43,311 nt of DNA from a virus. The notes under the pieces were generated by a model that ran no database searches, was not told the origin of the DNA, and saw only the letters and a program-made list of their open reading frames with translations. Shown here piece by piece: positions 22,401 through 30,668 of this stretch (position 1 is its first letter; each line of letters opens with the position of its first letter). Location: positions 1 to 43,311 of IMG/VR virus record IMGVR_UViG_3300037963_003546, one strand, 5' to 3'. The position numbers and the translations under genes were made by a program.

Positions 22401-23739
22401 CGACTTGTCCTTCTGGTGTGACCGGCATCACATCCGGCAGAGGCTCTCGCACACGGCCAGTTTCTGGCGCAACTGCCGGGTCCATCTCACCTAGTGCAAT
22501 CTTCTCTTCTTGCTTCTGCTGGCGAACAACGTCTTCCCAGACACTTCCTCTCGGTTGCCTGTCTAATAACACTCCCTCTTTTGTTCGCCGGGCTCCCTGG
22601 TTATTAAACCCAGCGGCATCTTGCGGAGCCCCCCGTGCGGCTTCTTCCTCGCGCCGGGCCTCAACAATGTTCGCCATCTCTTGCTGACGGGTTTCATCTA
22701 TCGCTGCAATCTGCTCCTCAGACGCTCCTGTGCTGCGAAGGATCTCAGCTGCCGCCGTATTCCCTTGATTTGCTTCCTCGGCCACATCCTCGATAGTGAC
22801 ATCTTCCGGCGCTTTATTTTTGCGCTGTGCAATCTGCCGTACAGTTTCGACAGACCCTCTTATAGTCGCACCAGTTGGGCCACCCCCTACGGCTCCGGCC
22901 AGACCTCGATCAAGACTCTGCGCCAGCGTCCAGACCTTATTTGTGCCTAGAACCTCTGTCGCATAATCAATCTGTTCTTGCCCAAATTCAGTTGCAGCCT
23001 CTTTTACACCGGCCTTGCCAACCGCCTTTGCAGATTCTCTCAATGTTGTTTGCGCTGGCCGGGTAAGGATTTGTTTGCCGATATCTTTTGCAGAACGGCC
23101 AAGACCCAATGCCCCTCTACCACCAATGCGTTCCAGCGCAGCAGACGCTATCGCGCCCGGTAGGGCTTCGACATTCTCTTGCAACCCGGCAGTAGGCAGA
23201 CCTTTGTTCTCTGCCCTTATCGTTCCCAGTTCGCCGGAACGTGCCGTGATATACCCTGGCAAAGTGGCGGGATTAACCGCCGCAAGCATATCAGGAATAG
23301 ACCGAATCCCCTGTTCTGCGGCAAAGGTGGCAATGTTCCCAATGCTGGGATCTTCTTTAACAGCTTCCCAAGGCACTGTTGCCTCATAAAGAGGCTTTAC
23401 ATCCCTACGCACACCCTCGGCAGCAACCTTAAAAGGGTTTTCGACCCTAAGAAAATCCGGCGTTAAGGCTTCTGTGACCGCTGGAGGTACGAGACTTTCA
23501 ATGACATCCCCAGCTGATTGAACAACATTACCAACAACATCGGTAGCGCCAGCGCCCAATTCAGCGGCCCGTTGAAACGCACCAACCAACGGGTTGTTGC
23601 TCGGATCTGGGTTATCTAACTCATCAAAGGGATCGCCGCCGCTAATGAGGGCTTGTTGACTTGTTTGTGACCAATCCTGTTCCCACGGGTTGCCTTGTTG
23701 GCCTTGTTGGCTCCAATCCATATCCCAAGGATTTGCCAT
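16462..23739 (-). CDS. Giant polyvalent/ejection protein with DUF6884-like and DdrB-ParB-like domains
   Basis: A 2425-residue protein. The ATG at 23739 overlaps the previous stop (TAATG). The N-terminus has two NPWxxDWSQ repeats. Low-complexity linkers follow (QEQA repeats near 770-790, PEPQ repeats near 830-860 and 960-980). Residues about 1030-1200 resemble DUF6884/YaaA: KLIVMGCCADKDKK, YTGSMFQ, VVIMSAKHGLI, SRYDQRL. Residues about 1240-1600 resemble the DdrB-like ParB superfamily: VQYAIVEADELVAS, then VVSGNGRTLGLRRAY. The last 750 residues are a helical region with a hydrophobic stretch near 2250, like gp16-type ejected proteins. It is probably injected with the DNA and may help genome entry and anti-restriction; that role is inferred from P1 DdrB. 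Confidence 0.75.
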   Translation of the reverse strand: MANPWDMDWSQQGQQGNPWEQDWSQTSQQALISGGDPFDELDNPDPSNNPLVGAFQRAAELGAGATDVVGNVVQSAGDVIESLVPPAVTEALTPDFLRVENPFKVAAEGVRRDVKPLYEATVPWEAVKEDPSIGNIATFAAEQGIRSIPDMLAAVNPATLPGYITARSGELGTIRAENKGLPTAGLQENVEALPGAIASAALERIGGRGALGLGRSAKDIGKQILTRPAQTTLRESAKAVGKAGVKEAATEFGQEQIDYATEVLGTNKVWTLAQSLDRGLAGAVGGGPTGATIRGSVETVRQIAQRKNKAPEDVTIEDVAEEANQGNTAAAEILRSTGASEEQIAAIDETRQQEMANIVEARREEEAARGAPQDAAGFNNQGARRTKEGVLLDRQPRGSVWEDVVRQQKQEEKIALGEMDPAVAPETGRVREPLPDVMPVTPEGQVDVGDAGTAAGIDMAGDVKQETDRRAQQAFDLADRQRQRAGEGVADTQTAGRPEGAAQFDVVLDQGFPVRIIDRQYDQATRQNLALVERYDPRTGEVEPGSEQYIVPEAQLTTRQYATEPRRAQDVEARSEVDRVARGKAKGQRIDEFQDLPRQTYRTTEPDPEVQGAEGPFTDVQDRGPGVRADRPPQDEGPSPWQERPTGEEDAIRRARAYEEEQKRQEQFRQEQEARGEAGPREEGPNPFEGKKTSNKAKVGKDGFYATQEYRGEKYVVSDKGGPITFGDQKQAAKWIVKVANKNMTGNQVLQIATHPTKPNRFTVVETLREEAQQEQAQEQAQEQAQEQPRADRGDPRRATFAEADAAERASDARRRAQSEPGQQRGIPGGEPQAAPEPQPEPQPEPQPQPEPEAAPGPQPESDPTRRFTVSNRNPDLINAVKNLVSPETFRTLKDPNARLNEQEALEAADAFEQLNANTEIDVNFSLVAGKIADELEAQLDASQAAPEPQPAPQPEPQPETEPLWDANDPRDQAQARRLNTTVEQLNENERIRQAQERAKADQEVEQAKDPNRDLRKVAPDRLGSQSITNPATKKGRKLIVMGCCADKDKKADTLAAVKMYTGSMFQTLKKAAGFKFGKGSYVPDRASREQEENLKKLDEAGIDVVIMSAKHGLIHSTTPISRYDQRLNEESAREIEQSQEQSDRIRNTLDGYDEVFIAAGKDYKGLVEKITGQTYGGTTGPNMGIGKQRQALSNWVKESIGAAPREAAPQPTPEPEPEPTPEPLEIIKRNVMDSDTAVLNSGEEFPVQYAIVEADELVASQNDDGTANRRYPQKFQPRDRSRGASEMQIQQIANDPNPRLLDKSAKASDGAMIITDQGVVVSGNGRTLGLRRAYNNDKANNYRDHLEQQGYPVDDKVNPVLVRVYRGDPTQLPRIAREANERDTMAMSSTEQAMADAEAMSDEVVSLYKGGDVDSAANAEFVRGFIDDVVGRADEAAIRQEGRLSQDGIRRIQSALLAKAFGDENVVSAMTESADNNIKAIGGAMMDVAGVWSQMRQAIQSGNVDSNFDATQELLEAVRVVRQARQEGRNVAEFVGQGDIFGSEGISKTGRRFLDLMFRDTKEYSGRSHIGRDKVAEALRFYADEAQKQQAGPGLFGEEAKVSPEQILSKAKERQGGKRQETSDLFRRGQTGDPQQGDTTTRQQGARSQGEGSTETAGETKVNQNPTGPKLYGFPGPLFDKEVYKDISRDLKKVLKATTSLTSAVTRPVRNIARTALAASDQHMRADLKERGLLTPTAEKILNIFHAEAGKAGEVDQTFFEAVESRAGEQYNKLSKALGKYVDDAESVAQIVKLLRGNPRALRAGTPLHDAAIEVRKILDENLEYMREAGVEIGEVKTGYFPREMDTDMVMRDQGGFELAAAQAYRETGMNAKAARDAAAALYEELIFGHLNSPRQGGGASAPFVRGRVFTKAVDNESHPLNKFLVQDHVGSLTQYLGRATRRAEIARRFGDNFANMADLEQQLKDEGSGEIIPELAAHIETMTGTAVRGQRGDLKMLQNIRMWSALMYLERATLSSLGEIVMPAVRTGNALDLGSAFAETIKGFRKQNKSEARDMAEDLGIITGHVGESIMTSRYAGEDISGQKTARVLDRYFRRIGLEQFTEATRVSSTKIGNVFIRRMAKRIAAGGKQAKLSTEFLAELGVPAAKAQEFSAWMMKSDGFPTDISGEMGAIYKKAVWRFVDQTIMRPNKSVKPRWANSNLGQVVYHLQAFTLTFYQQVVKRSGRLAKRAFTERGLSVPDRARLVAPALMLPVLFAFQAAISEIRDELTMDEERRKKETGTTRALKWASRTGLFGAADPFVNLVQASSRYNRSAVDSLIGPGLGAAGKAADATLAVTLNDSPTTNTQERKMMRAFYDVALEPMLNYQLSQRIGPAAGPIARATGAAITQIAGAGKTKEVFLSATAGPYKKSGSKSSRWARPTR

Positions 23740-25397
23740 TAGATTTTCTTCCAATTAGCCCGGTTGTTTGGATCTCCTCCTAAAAACCTAAAACCCCCCA
23801 CGACTGTACCAACGGCTGGCCCTTGGGTCTGGCTCGGCGTTGTGGCCCTTACGGGGCCAGTTGTTTGGGCTCTCTCTAGATCATAACCGCCCCCCCCGAA
23901 AACATTAGGTGGATCTACCTGTACGCCCGATTCACGAATAGCTTGGTAGATAGCGATTGATGGAGAAACTTGTTGCGGTCCCGTAATTAGTTCTACGGCC
24001 CTGTTTGAAATCTCACCAATCATCGCCCCGCCGTCACTGATCGCTTGATCTGTCGGCACCCCAAGTGCGTTGTAGATGGCGTTGTTCAGAGCCTCCAAGT
24101 CATCCATGCCAACAGTTTGCGGCCCCCGCCTTTTGCCGATTTCGGCGATTCTCTCAGCTGAAGCGAGTCTGTCGGCTTGCAGTCCTCTGTCCACATCCCA
24201 TTTGTCGCGCTGAAGTCGGTTTCTGGCTTCTACGCCCAGTAATCTGGAAAGGTTGGTGTCTAGTTTGCCTTCCAGATTTTTATCCGCTGTGTATTTTGTG
24301 CCTGCAAGAGTGTTACCGGATATGAACTTGTCTGCGTCTGCACGAATGTTGGCAGCATCTACGGTGGCCCCCGCCTGGGTATTTGCTATGGCTTCGCCAG
24401 ATGCCGCCTTTATGTTGGCAATAACCTCATTAGCTGCGTTGTTCATTGAAACCCGCTCTTCTTGGCTGGCGTTGTTTGCAGTGGCGACATCAATGAGCGT
24501 TTTCTGAACTAGCTTATTTATTTCTTCCTTCGAGGCGTTATTTAATCTGGCGAGTTGTATTGCATTTTCTAACTTGGCTTTTGTAGCGTTTATTAAATCC
24601 GCACCTTTGAGTTTTTGTATTTTGACTTTTGCGTCATCGCCATACATACGCGCTTTAGCTTGTTCTTGCGCGATTTTAAACTTCACATCTTCGATGGCCT
24701 GTTGATGGGCTTGAGCATCCTCGCGCCCGGCCATGCTGACAGATTGGGTTGGCGAAATTGGCTTGCCTTTATTCAACGTGAATAAAGCGCGAAGCCTATC
24801 GTCATCAGAGCCTTGTGGCGCGGCCATGCCCATTGTACCGAATAAATTATTAAAATTAGCGCCCATCGTTTCGGGTGAAAGCCGCGCATACTGGGCCATC
24901 ATCGGGCCTAATCCCTGCATGACTTCATTATAGGTTGGATTCCGCATAGCTTCTGGCATTGGGCCAACCAATTCATTGCTATCTGGAACCACATTACTTT
25001 CATTGAAAGCGAGTAGGTCAGGGTCGCTTGTCGGCACAAATGTTGGTATGTACTCACCGTCATATAGACGTTGCCCAGTAGGTGTCCTTCCCGTTGGACC
25101 CGCGCCGGGCGCCACCATAGGACGAGGCATCTCGGCACCTGACCCGCGAGGGGCTAAAGCGTCCGTAATAGCATTGCCAAACAACCCAGCTGCTCTGTCT
25201 TTATCCGCAACTGCCTGTCGGGCCGCTTGGATCTGAGCCCGTACTTGTTCAGCCTCGGCTAACGCTTTTTCCGCTTGGGCCGCTTGGTATTGGCGCTTTT
25301 CAAATGAGCTTTGAGGCGTAAAAAAATCTCTTGCCAGATTTCCAAACGCTTGACCTAGTGGCGTTACATAACGGCTGCTGTATGGGTTCTGTCTCAT
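23739..25397 (-). CDS. Internal virion / DNA-ejection protein
   Basis: A 552-residue, Ala/Gln/Asn-rich, mostly helical protein. A long coiled-coil-like region (about 40-70) starts with SFEKRQYQAAQAEKALAEAEQ, and further helical stretches span about 225-420. It has no signal or membrane segment. Its position, between the short ejection proteins and the giant gene, and its composition match the gp15-type middle ejection proteins of podoviruses. It has AGGAAA before the ATG. The stop overlaps the start of the giant gene, so the two are probably made together. Confidence 0.65.
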   Translation of the reverse strand: MRQNPYSSRYVTPLGQAFGNLARDFFTPQSSFEKRQYQAAQAEKALAEAEQVRAQIQAARQAVADKDRAAGLFGNAITDALAPRGSGAEMPRPMVAPGAGPTGRTPTGQRLYDGEYIPTFVPTSDPDLLAFNESNVVPDSNELVGPMPEAMRNPTYNEVMQGLGPMMAQYARLSPETMGANFNNLFGTMGMAAPQGSDDDRLRALFTLNKGKPISPTQSVSMAGREDAQAHQQAIEDVKFKIAQEQAKARMYGDDAKVKIQKLKGADLINATKAKLENAIQLARLNNASKEEINKLVQKTLIDVATANNASQEERVSMNNAANEVIANIKAASGEAIANTQAGATVDAANIRADADKFISGNTLAGTKYTADKNLEGKLDTNLSRLLGVEARNRLQRDKWDVDRGLQADRLASAERIAEIGKRRGPQTVGMDDLEALNNAIYNALGVPTDQAISDGGAMIGEISNRAVELITGPQQVSPSIAIYQAIRESGVQVDPPNVFGGGGYDLERAQTTGPVRATTPSQTQGPAVGTVVGGFRFLGGDPNNRANWKKI

Positions 25398-25409
25398 GTT
25401 GCCAGTTTC

Positions 25410-26132
25410 CTAATAAACAATCGGCGAGTAAGAACTGGGCTTTAACGGGTGGTATGCCGCCGCCCCTGGCCCGACAACCAAGCCGCCAGGGCTTGAGCCG
25501 CTACCACCCCAGCCGCTGAATAGATCGCCGCCGGTCATGCCGTACATACTTCCCGCAGAACCCGCCATAGTCAGCAGATCGCCAAACATATTTGGCTGCT
25601 TGTAGGCGTTGTTCGCAGCCACTTGCTGTTCGAGGGGCAGAAGCTCGGCGCTGCGATTAGCCGTTGTGCTGATCTCGCCGAGCTTGCCGCCTTGCTGCGC
25701 CATAAATAGGTTGTTGCCAAACTGCTGATCGCCAAAAGCGCCCATTCGAGCCAAGCCTTGAGCGTATTTCTTGCCGGATTTCATGGCATCATTAACTTTC
25801 CGCGCAATCTCTGTGTTGACAACATCGGGCGCACTGCCGGTTGTTGGCGCAAATTGATTAGCTGCGCCGATAGCCTCTTGGATCTGCGTGTCCCTTTGAC
25901 GTTCAACATCTGCAAGACCGGCGTCTTGTTTTGTCTCATCCCAGTTTCCAAGGGACTCATCAAAATAACCGCTGGCTTCATCCTGATAGCCTTCCTGTCG
26001 AGACATTTCTGCAAGCGCAGCCTCGTTACGCGCTTGCTGCATCCGCTGCTGGTTTTTACCCATCTGCCGAGCGTTATACGCTTGCCCAGCTGCGCTGACT
26101 GCCATGCTGGCGAGAATTGTTGGACTACACAT
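25410..26132 (-). CDS. Internal virion protein (gp14-like)
   Basis: A 240-residue protein with an Ala-rich N-terminus (MCSPTILASMAVSAAGQAYNAR) followed by a long charged helix (QQRMQQARNEAALAEMSRQEG) and a Gly/Ser-rich C-terminus. This is the usual make-up of short T7 gp14-type ejection proteins, which form the outer-membrane part of the DNA channel. The ATG overlaps the preceding stop (TAATG). Confidence 0.65.
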   Translation of the reverse strand: MCSPTILASMAVSAAGQAYNARQMGKNQQRMQQARNEAALAEMSRQEGYQDEASGYFDESLGNWDETKQDAGLADVERQRDTQIQEAIGAANQFAPTTGSAPDVVNTEIARKVNDAMKSGKKYAQGLARMGAFGDQQFGNNLFMAQQGGKLGEISTTANRSAELLPLEQQVAANNAYKQPNMFGDLLTMAGSAGSMYGMTGGDLFSGWGGSGSSPGGLVVGPGAAAYHPLKPSSYSPIVY

Positions 26133-26749
26133 TAGCTTATGACCTTTGAAGATCCGGCACCTCTAGATGCCTGATTAAACAAACCTGTCCCTAAACCTCT
26201 GTAGCCAGCCCTTTCAGCGCGAAGCCCTGTGCCAATGTCATTAATGAAACTTGCAAAAACCGGCCCCAGAGCATCGTAAACTGGTGGAGCCGTAAGAGTT
26301 CCAGATCGCGCAACGGCGCTTGACGCAGCAGCTGATGGATCAGCAGCTGCGCGGTTTTGGGCGTAAAGGTCACTCCGCGCCGATTCAATGTCGCCTCTGG
26401 CTCTGTTTGCAGCGCCAATCGCACGGTCACCAAGCATGGCCGTGTTCTTCGCGTACAGTTCCTGTAAATCACCAAGACGCCGCGCTCCGGCTGAAGTGTT
26501 TAAATTGCCTACGCCAGCCAGCGATAGGATCGCCTTGCGCCGTGCATCATTAAATTGATCCGTAAGTTGCGGTTGATAGAAATCGAGATACCCGGTTCTT
26601 ATATTGTCGAAGTAGGGGTCATCAAATTGAGCAAATTCCGCATCAATTGCAGAACGGCCTTCGGCAATGTTTGCCCTGCGCTGTTCTTCCTTCTGTCTCG
26701 CGATTTCAGCTGAATTGTCTTTAGGCGGCGACGGCGGCGATAGGCACAT
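26132..26749 (-). CDS. Internal virion/ejection-associated protein
   Basis: A 205-residue protein. The ATG at 26749 follows GGAGAAGGGACA and overlaps the gene before it by 29 bases. AEGRSAIDAEFAQFDDPYFDNI, then YQPQLTDQFNDARRKAILSLAGVGNLNTS, is a pattern shared by ejection-region proteins of many marine podoviruses. The C-terminal half is Ala-rich. It is expected inside the capsid; no catalytic motif was seen. Confidence 0.6.
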   Translation of the reverse strand: MCLSPPSPPKDNSAEIARQKEEQRRANIAEGRSAIDAEFAQFDDPYFDNIRTGYLDFYQPQLTDQFNDARRKAILSLAGVGNLNTSAGARRLGDLQELYAKNTAMLGDRAIGAANRARGDIESARSDLYAQNRAAADPSAAASSAVARSGTLTAPPVYDALGPVFASFINDIGTGLRAERAGYRGLGTGLFNQASRGAGSSKVIS

Positions 26750-27209
26750 TGTCCCTTCTCCATACATAAAGGTGGAAATCTTCAGCTTCCCTTCCGTATT
26801 CTGGAAGCGTGGACTCCCGTTGCGCTCCGAGAAACTCAAGCCATTTTTGGGCGTCTTCATGCCCATCCATTGACTTGCACTCCACCCGGTGCGCTCCTGT
26901 CGCGGCCAGCGAAGGGATAATAACACGCTTTACGAATTTTGTAAGAGAAATTGCGATTCTTGAGAAATTGTCGGTAGCGAACATATGCACATTCCACACG
27001 CCAGGATGGCAAGGCCCGGCTCCGATAACAGCTATCGGTTCTGGATCTGAAGCAATCCAGCCAAACTCGCCCAGCCATACACAGTCTTGTGCAACATCAC
27101 TGGGGTCGTCATTCCACCGAGTGGCGTAAATCTCTTTCTTGTCCCATTCGCGCATGTTCGTTGCGACGAAAAGAGCCTCATTATATGTGACAGGTGACAT
27201 ACGCATCAT
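26721..27209 (-). CDS. gp13-like internal virion protein, GNAT-fold
   Basis: A 162-residue protein. The ATGATG start overlaps the tail-hub stop (ATGA), with GAGG upstream. VATNMREWDKKEIYATRW and the later strand-helix alternation (PIAVIGAGPCHPGVWNVHMFATDNF, HRVECKSMDGHEDAQKWLEFLG) match the T7 gp13/DUF2833-type phage proteins with an N-acetyltransferase-like fold. The acetyl-CoA loop is degenerate, so enzyme activity is uncertain. Such proteins are needed for virion morphogenesis. Confidence 0.7.
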   Translation of the reverse strand: MMRMSPVTYNEALFVATNMREWDKKEIYATRWNDDPSDVAQDCVWLGEFGWIASDPEPIAVIGAGPCHPGVWNVHMFATDNFSRIAISLTKFVKRVIIPSLAATGAHRVECKSMDGHEDAQKWLEFLGAQRESTLPEYGREAEDFHLYVWRRDNVPIAAVAA

Positions 27210-29608
27210 CCGGCCTCATTTGGATCTTCGTAGTGAACTACGAGATTACTCAATGTTGCTGCCCCAGCTGCGGTGCAGCTAAGTTTAGGCGCGAAGTGCG
27301 TAGTGCCGGTCTGTACGACGGCACGTTTAATCGGATATGTGGTTTCGGCAATTGTGCCGACATTTACTGTTGCTGCCGTATTTGTCGGATCGACTTGCAG
27401 CACTACCGTCCACTGGCCGCTTAATGCCGCATCAAAACCTTCGATGTTCTTAACCGTCCCAGGTGTTCCGGCAGTCAGAAATGGCAATTCAACAGTCACA
27501 GCTATCTCATCGGCACTGGGGTATGTGGTGCCAGCTGCGCCACCGTAAAGGTAAATCTTATCTCCAGATCTCGCGTATATCTTCTCGTCAACTCTAGCAA
27601 AGGCCGAAATGGCTGCGCCGACATCATCTGTCAGATCATAATATGACCACGCCGAAATCTTTGAACCTGGGAAATAGCTGAAGACAAAAATTCTAGTACC
27701 TACAGCCAGCCAGAAGCGGTCATCGATAGGCTCAAGCACAGCAACGGCATCTTCAATTACCGTGTCTGACAGGCCAGACAAATAGTCGGTGACAAGCGGA
27801 TCTATTGGTGTGCCGACATCGGACACATAAGCGGCATTTGAACTGTCCCTTGCGCGGATCGAGCGGATGCCGGAGTCAGCGAGATAGAAAACGTCATTAT
27901 CACCATAACTGGTAACACCTCGCCGGGATCTCGTTCCTGTGTTCTTTACAACTTGTAAAAAGGTGTTTGCGGCATCGTCAGCTGATACCGACCAGATCTG
28001 AATTGCCGACCTAGCAAACACGGCCAGATTGCCCTGATAAACCGCCGCTGCAAAAAGTTCTTCAGAACCCTCATCCTGTGCGGCCATGTTGATAAACCCA
28101 GCCCCAGGCGTGTCGTTATTGTCACGATCCCAAATTGTTGGCCCGTTCACCCCACAGAAGTGCATCATTGAACCAATGACGCTATAAATCTTTGTCTTAA
28201 ATGTCAGTGCAGTTTTGCCAACCGTGTCGGGGTTCCCGACATAACCAAAGTTTTTAGTTCCCAGCTGCACATTAAATTTATCTCCGACCTCGAATGTGCC
28301 GCCAACAGTAACCGTATTTATTTGCGGCTGGCCGGATACAGCAGCCACGCCTCCGGCAAAAGCAGTTGGGGTTGAAACAGCCACATCGCCGACAGTCGTA
28401 ACTGCTATTGTGAAACCGTTTGGCCCAATGCCAGTACCGGCGGCAGCTGAGATTGTAACTGTCGCAGCAGAGGAATCAGCGGTGTATTCTGGAGAACTAT
28501 TGTAAGTGTCAATCTGGGTCGCAATGTTGCTGGCAACCGCGGAGTTCGAGCTTGACCAATTAATCTGCGAATTGAGGATTTCAACACCGTCAACCGTAAT
28601 TGACGTTACTGCATTGGTCACGCCGCCGGACATATTCACATCTGTTTTGCCAATAGTGGTCACGTTAGAAACAACGGCAAACGTGTTTGCAGCTGCGCCT
28701 ACACTAGTTGCAGCTGATATTGTAATTACCTGACCATCAGCAGTGGCCGTATAATTCGGTGAGGAAGTGTGGGCGCTTATGTTAGAAGCAACATTCGTTG
28801 CCGTTTGAGTTAGGCTAGAGGAGTAACTTACGGCCCCTGATGTTATCGTAACGCCATTTACGGTAATGCTATCAACAGATCCAGATGATCCACTGTTCAG
28901 TGTCACTGTTCCAGTTGCAGCTGTATTCGCTGATCCAGCCGTAACATTAAAAGATCCCGTAGACAAAACCTCCGACACACCGGCCACTGCCGCCTGGGTC
29001 GTCCCTATCGTGAGGGTCTGGTTTGAGTTTCCACCTGTCTTGTTTTCAGTTGAAACCGCGATGTCAAACGCCGTGTTTGTTGCGCCTGTAATTGTCACAA
29101 TCGAGCCAGACCGGCCAGCGCCATACGCACTATCGGCATCAATCAGACCTTTAAGATGCTCTGCAATGCCGTCGTTGTTTGTCATGTCTGTTCGAGCAAC
29201 CCCATCGATCCAATCCGAAACAATGGTGCCATCATAGAAATGATAGATATTACTATCACTGTACTGAGCTATAGCGTAGATTTTGCCGTCGAAAGATTCC
29301 GTCATTAGAACCTTTGACATAGCAGTGCTGCCGTCTGGGTGCTGGAGTCTCTGATACGTCACACCTGACGGGATGCCGCCGGGCGCTGTGCCGCTTCCAA
29401 AAACGTACAGTGATCCACCAATGGCATGAAGACCAAGTGTCCCAGACGGCAACGTATGAGATACAACAAATTTTTTCCGGCGCTCAATTGCCCCGCCGCG
29501 AGTGATGTGGGCGTTGATAAGCTCCCATAAGGAACCGGGCGTCCCGTTGACTTGCTCTTTGCGACGATCAAGTCCCGACTTAAAGTCTTCAACAAAAACA
29601 TAGGCCAT
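27206..29608 (-). CDS. Tail hub / stabilisation protein with inserted repeat domains
   Basis: An 800-residue virion protein. The N-terminus (VFVEDFKSGLDRRKEQVNGTPGSLWELINAHITRGGAIERR) and the C-terminal beta-rich part (SIRARDSSNAAYVSDVGTP, AVLEPIDDRFWLAVG) resemble P22 gp10/T7 gp12-type tail hub proteins. Inserted between are two Thr/Ser-rich repeats of about 85 residues (about 247-329 and 337-420), each SITVnGV...YSSS..NIA...SSPeYTA...ITISAA...GGV, like adhesin beta-sandwiches. It probably closes the tail channel and exposes the repeats on the surface. Confidence 0.7.
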   Translation of the reverse strand: MAYVFVEDFKSGLDRRKEQVNGTPGSLWELINAHITRGGAIERRKKFVVSHTLPSGTLGLHAIGGSLYVFGSGTAPGGIPSGVTYQRLQHPDGSTAMSKVLMTESFDGKIYAIAQYSDSNIYHFYDGTIVSDWIDGVARTDMTNNDGIAEHLKGLIDADSAYGAGRSGSIVTITGATNTAFDIAVSTENKTGGNSNQTLTIGTTQAAVAGVSEVLSTGSFNVTAGSANTAATGTVTLNSGSSGSVDSITVNGVTITSGAVSYSSSLTQTATNVASNISAHTSSPNYTATADGQVITISAATSVGAAANTFAVVSNVTTIGKTDVNMSGGVTNAVTSITVDGVEILNSQINWSSSNSAVASNIATQIDTYNSSPEYTADSSAATVTISAAAGTGIGPNGFTIAVTTVGDVAVSTPTAFAGGVAAVSGQPQINTVTVGGTFEVGDKFNVQLGTKNFGYVGNPDTVGKTALTFKTKIYSVIGSMMHFCGVNGPTIWDRDNNDTPGAGFINMAAQDEGSEELFAAAVYQGNLAVFARSAIQIWSVSADDAANTFLQVVKNTGTRSRRGVTSYGDNDVFYLADSGIRSIRARDSSNAAYVSDVGTPIDPLVTDYLSGLSDTVIEDAVAVLEPIDDRFWLAVGTRIFVFSYFPGSKISAWSYYDLTDDVGAAISAFARVDEKIYARSGDKIYLYGGAAGTTYPSADEIAVTVELPFLTAGTPGTVKNIEGFDAALSGQWTVVLQVDPTNTAATVNVGTIAETTYPIKRAVVQTGTTHFAPKLSCTAAGAATLSNLVVHYEDPNEAG

Positions 29609-30304
29609 CTAGCTGACCCTGATAATCGTGTGACCGCGCAAAAGTTCTCTGTCGTCGCCACCGCCCATTACAGCGATTTCACTTGCGCCCTTTGATCTTC
29701 CTTTAAGTTTGAGGTATCGCGCATTGGCTTGCGCTAATTTGGCCTGTGCGTCCTGGCTCTTCTGTCGCGTCAAAATTTCAGCAGCGGCAAATAAAATTAT
29801 TAGCTGGCCGTCCAGATCAGCAGTGTCGGCCATATTTGTTAAGTCATTTAGCTTTCTAATTCCCTTGTACTGGATCTTATTGCTATTCGAGGAAGGTATA
29901 GGCCAGATCTCTAGCTGTTCCTTGGTGCCGGTATGGCGCACATCCCATTTTAACTGTGGATCTGAACGATCCCCACTATCAGAATCATACTGAGCGTAAT
30001 CACCAAAGCTAATACCGCGCTCCAGGCGATGCGGCTGGCCGCTGTACCAAACGACAACTTCTTCAATCCGCTCGTAATCAAGAGTGGCATCAAAGTCATA
30101 ATATCGTTGTCCCGCCGCCAAGTTCTTGGTTGGCTGAATCCTTAGATGAGGCCAATCGAAATCGTCATATAATGTTTCTTGGGTTCGCCGAATAATCTGT
30201 TTGATCGCCGGTAAATTATCGACGCCGACAGAAACACTGACGGCATGACCTACTTCGGCGCGTAATTCATCAATTAGCTGTGTCAGCTGCTTCCCACGCG
30301 CCAT
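29609..30304 (-). CDS. Head-to-tail adaptor protein
   Basis: A 231-residue protein. LIDELRAEVGHAVSVSVGVDNLPAIKQIIRRTQETLYDDFDWPHLR, then RYYDFDATLDYERIEEVVV, fits the head-tail adaptor family of podoviruses (P22 gp4/T7 gp11-like), including the DWPHL element. The C-terminal half is helical (AAAEILTRQKSQDAQAKLAQANARYLKL). It sits between capsid and hub genes, as expected for the ring below the portal. Confidence 0.7.
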   Translation of the reverse strand: MARGKQLTQLIDELRAEVGHAVSVSVGVDNLPAIKQIIRRTQETLYDDFDWPHLRIQPTKNLAAGQRYYDFDATLDYERIEEVVVWYSGQPHRLERGISFGDYAQYDSDSGDRSDPQLKWDVRHTGTKEQLEIWPIPSSNSNKIQYKGIRKLNDLTNMADTADLDGQLIILFAAAEILTRQKSQDAQAKLAQANARYLKLKGRSKGASEIAVMGGGDDRELLRGHTIIRVS

Positions 30305-30311
30305 GCCTTAC

Positions 30312-30644
30312 TCACTTTTCATCAGGTGCGGTCAAGGCATCGAGATCGTCGTCCGACAACTCATCGTCATCAACAAACTCAATGTTATCTAACTTGACCG
30401 GCAATTTTGTGTGATCTGGCCCAAACAAACTGAAAACTTGCTGATCGCCATACAAAGCGCCTAACCGAGCCCGTTCTTCTCCATGCGATCTCTTGTCCAT
30501 CTTGCGCTTCGCAATACGCACAACAGCATCTACGCCACCGTGGATTTTCTGGAGTAACATAACTTCTGGAGCCGTTAGATTCTGTTTAGGAACCTCTTGC
30601 ATCGGATTGCCGCTCAATCGAACAGTCGCATCATATAGCTGCAT
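30312..30644 (-). CDS. Hypothetical virion-region protein
   Basis: A 110-residue protein with AGAGG before the ATG. The N-terminal half is mixed and the C-terminal tail is acidic (FVDDDELSDDDLDALTAPDEK). It lies between the decoration and adaptor genes and downstream of a hairpin terminator. A head-completion or assembly role is possible by position. No family was recognised. Confidence 0.55.
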   Translation of the reverse strand: MQLYDATVRLSGNPMQEVPKQNLTAPEVMLLQKIHGGVDAVVRIAKRKMDKRSHGEERARLGALYGDQQVFSLFGPDHTKLPVKLDNIEFVDDDELSDDDLDALTAPDEK

Positions 30645-30668
30645 CTTTTTCCTCTCAGTTTAGGAGAA

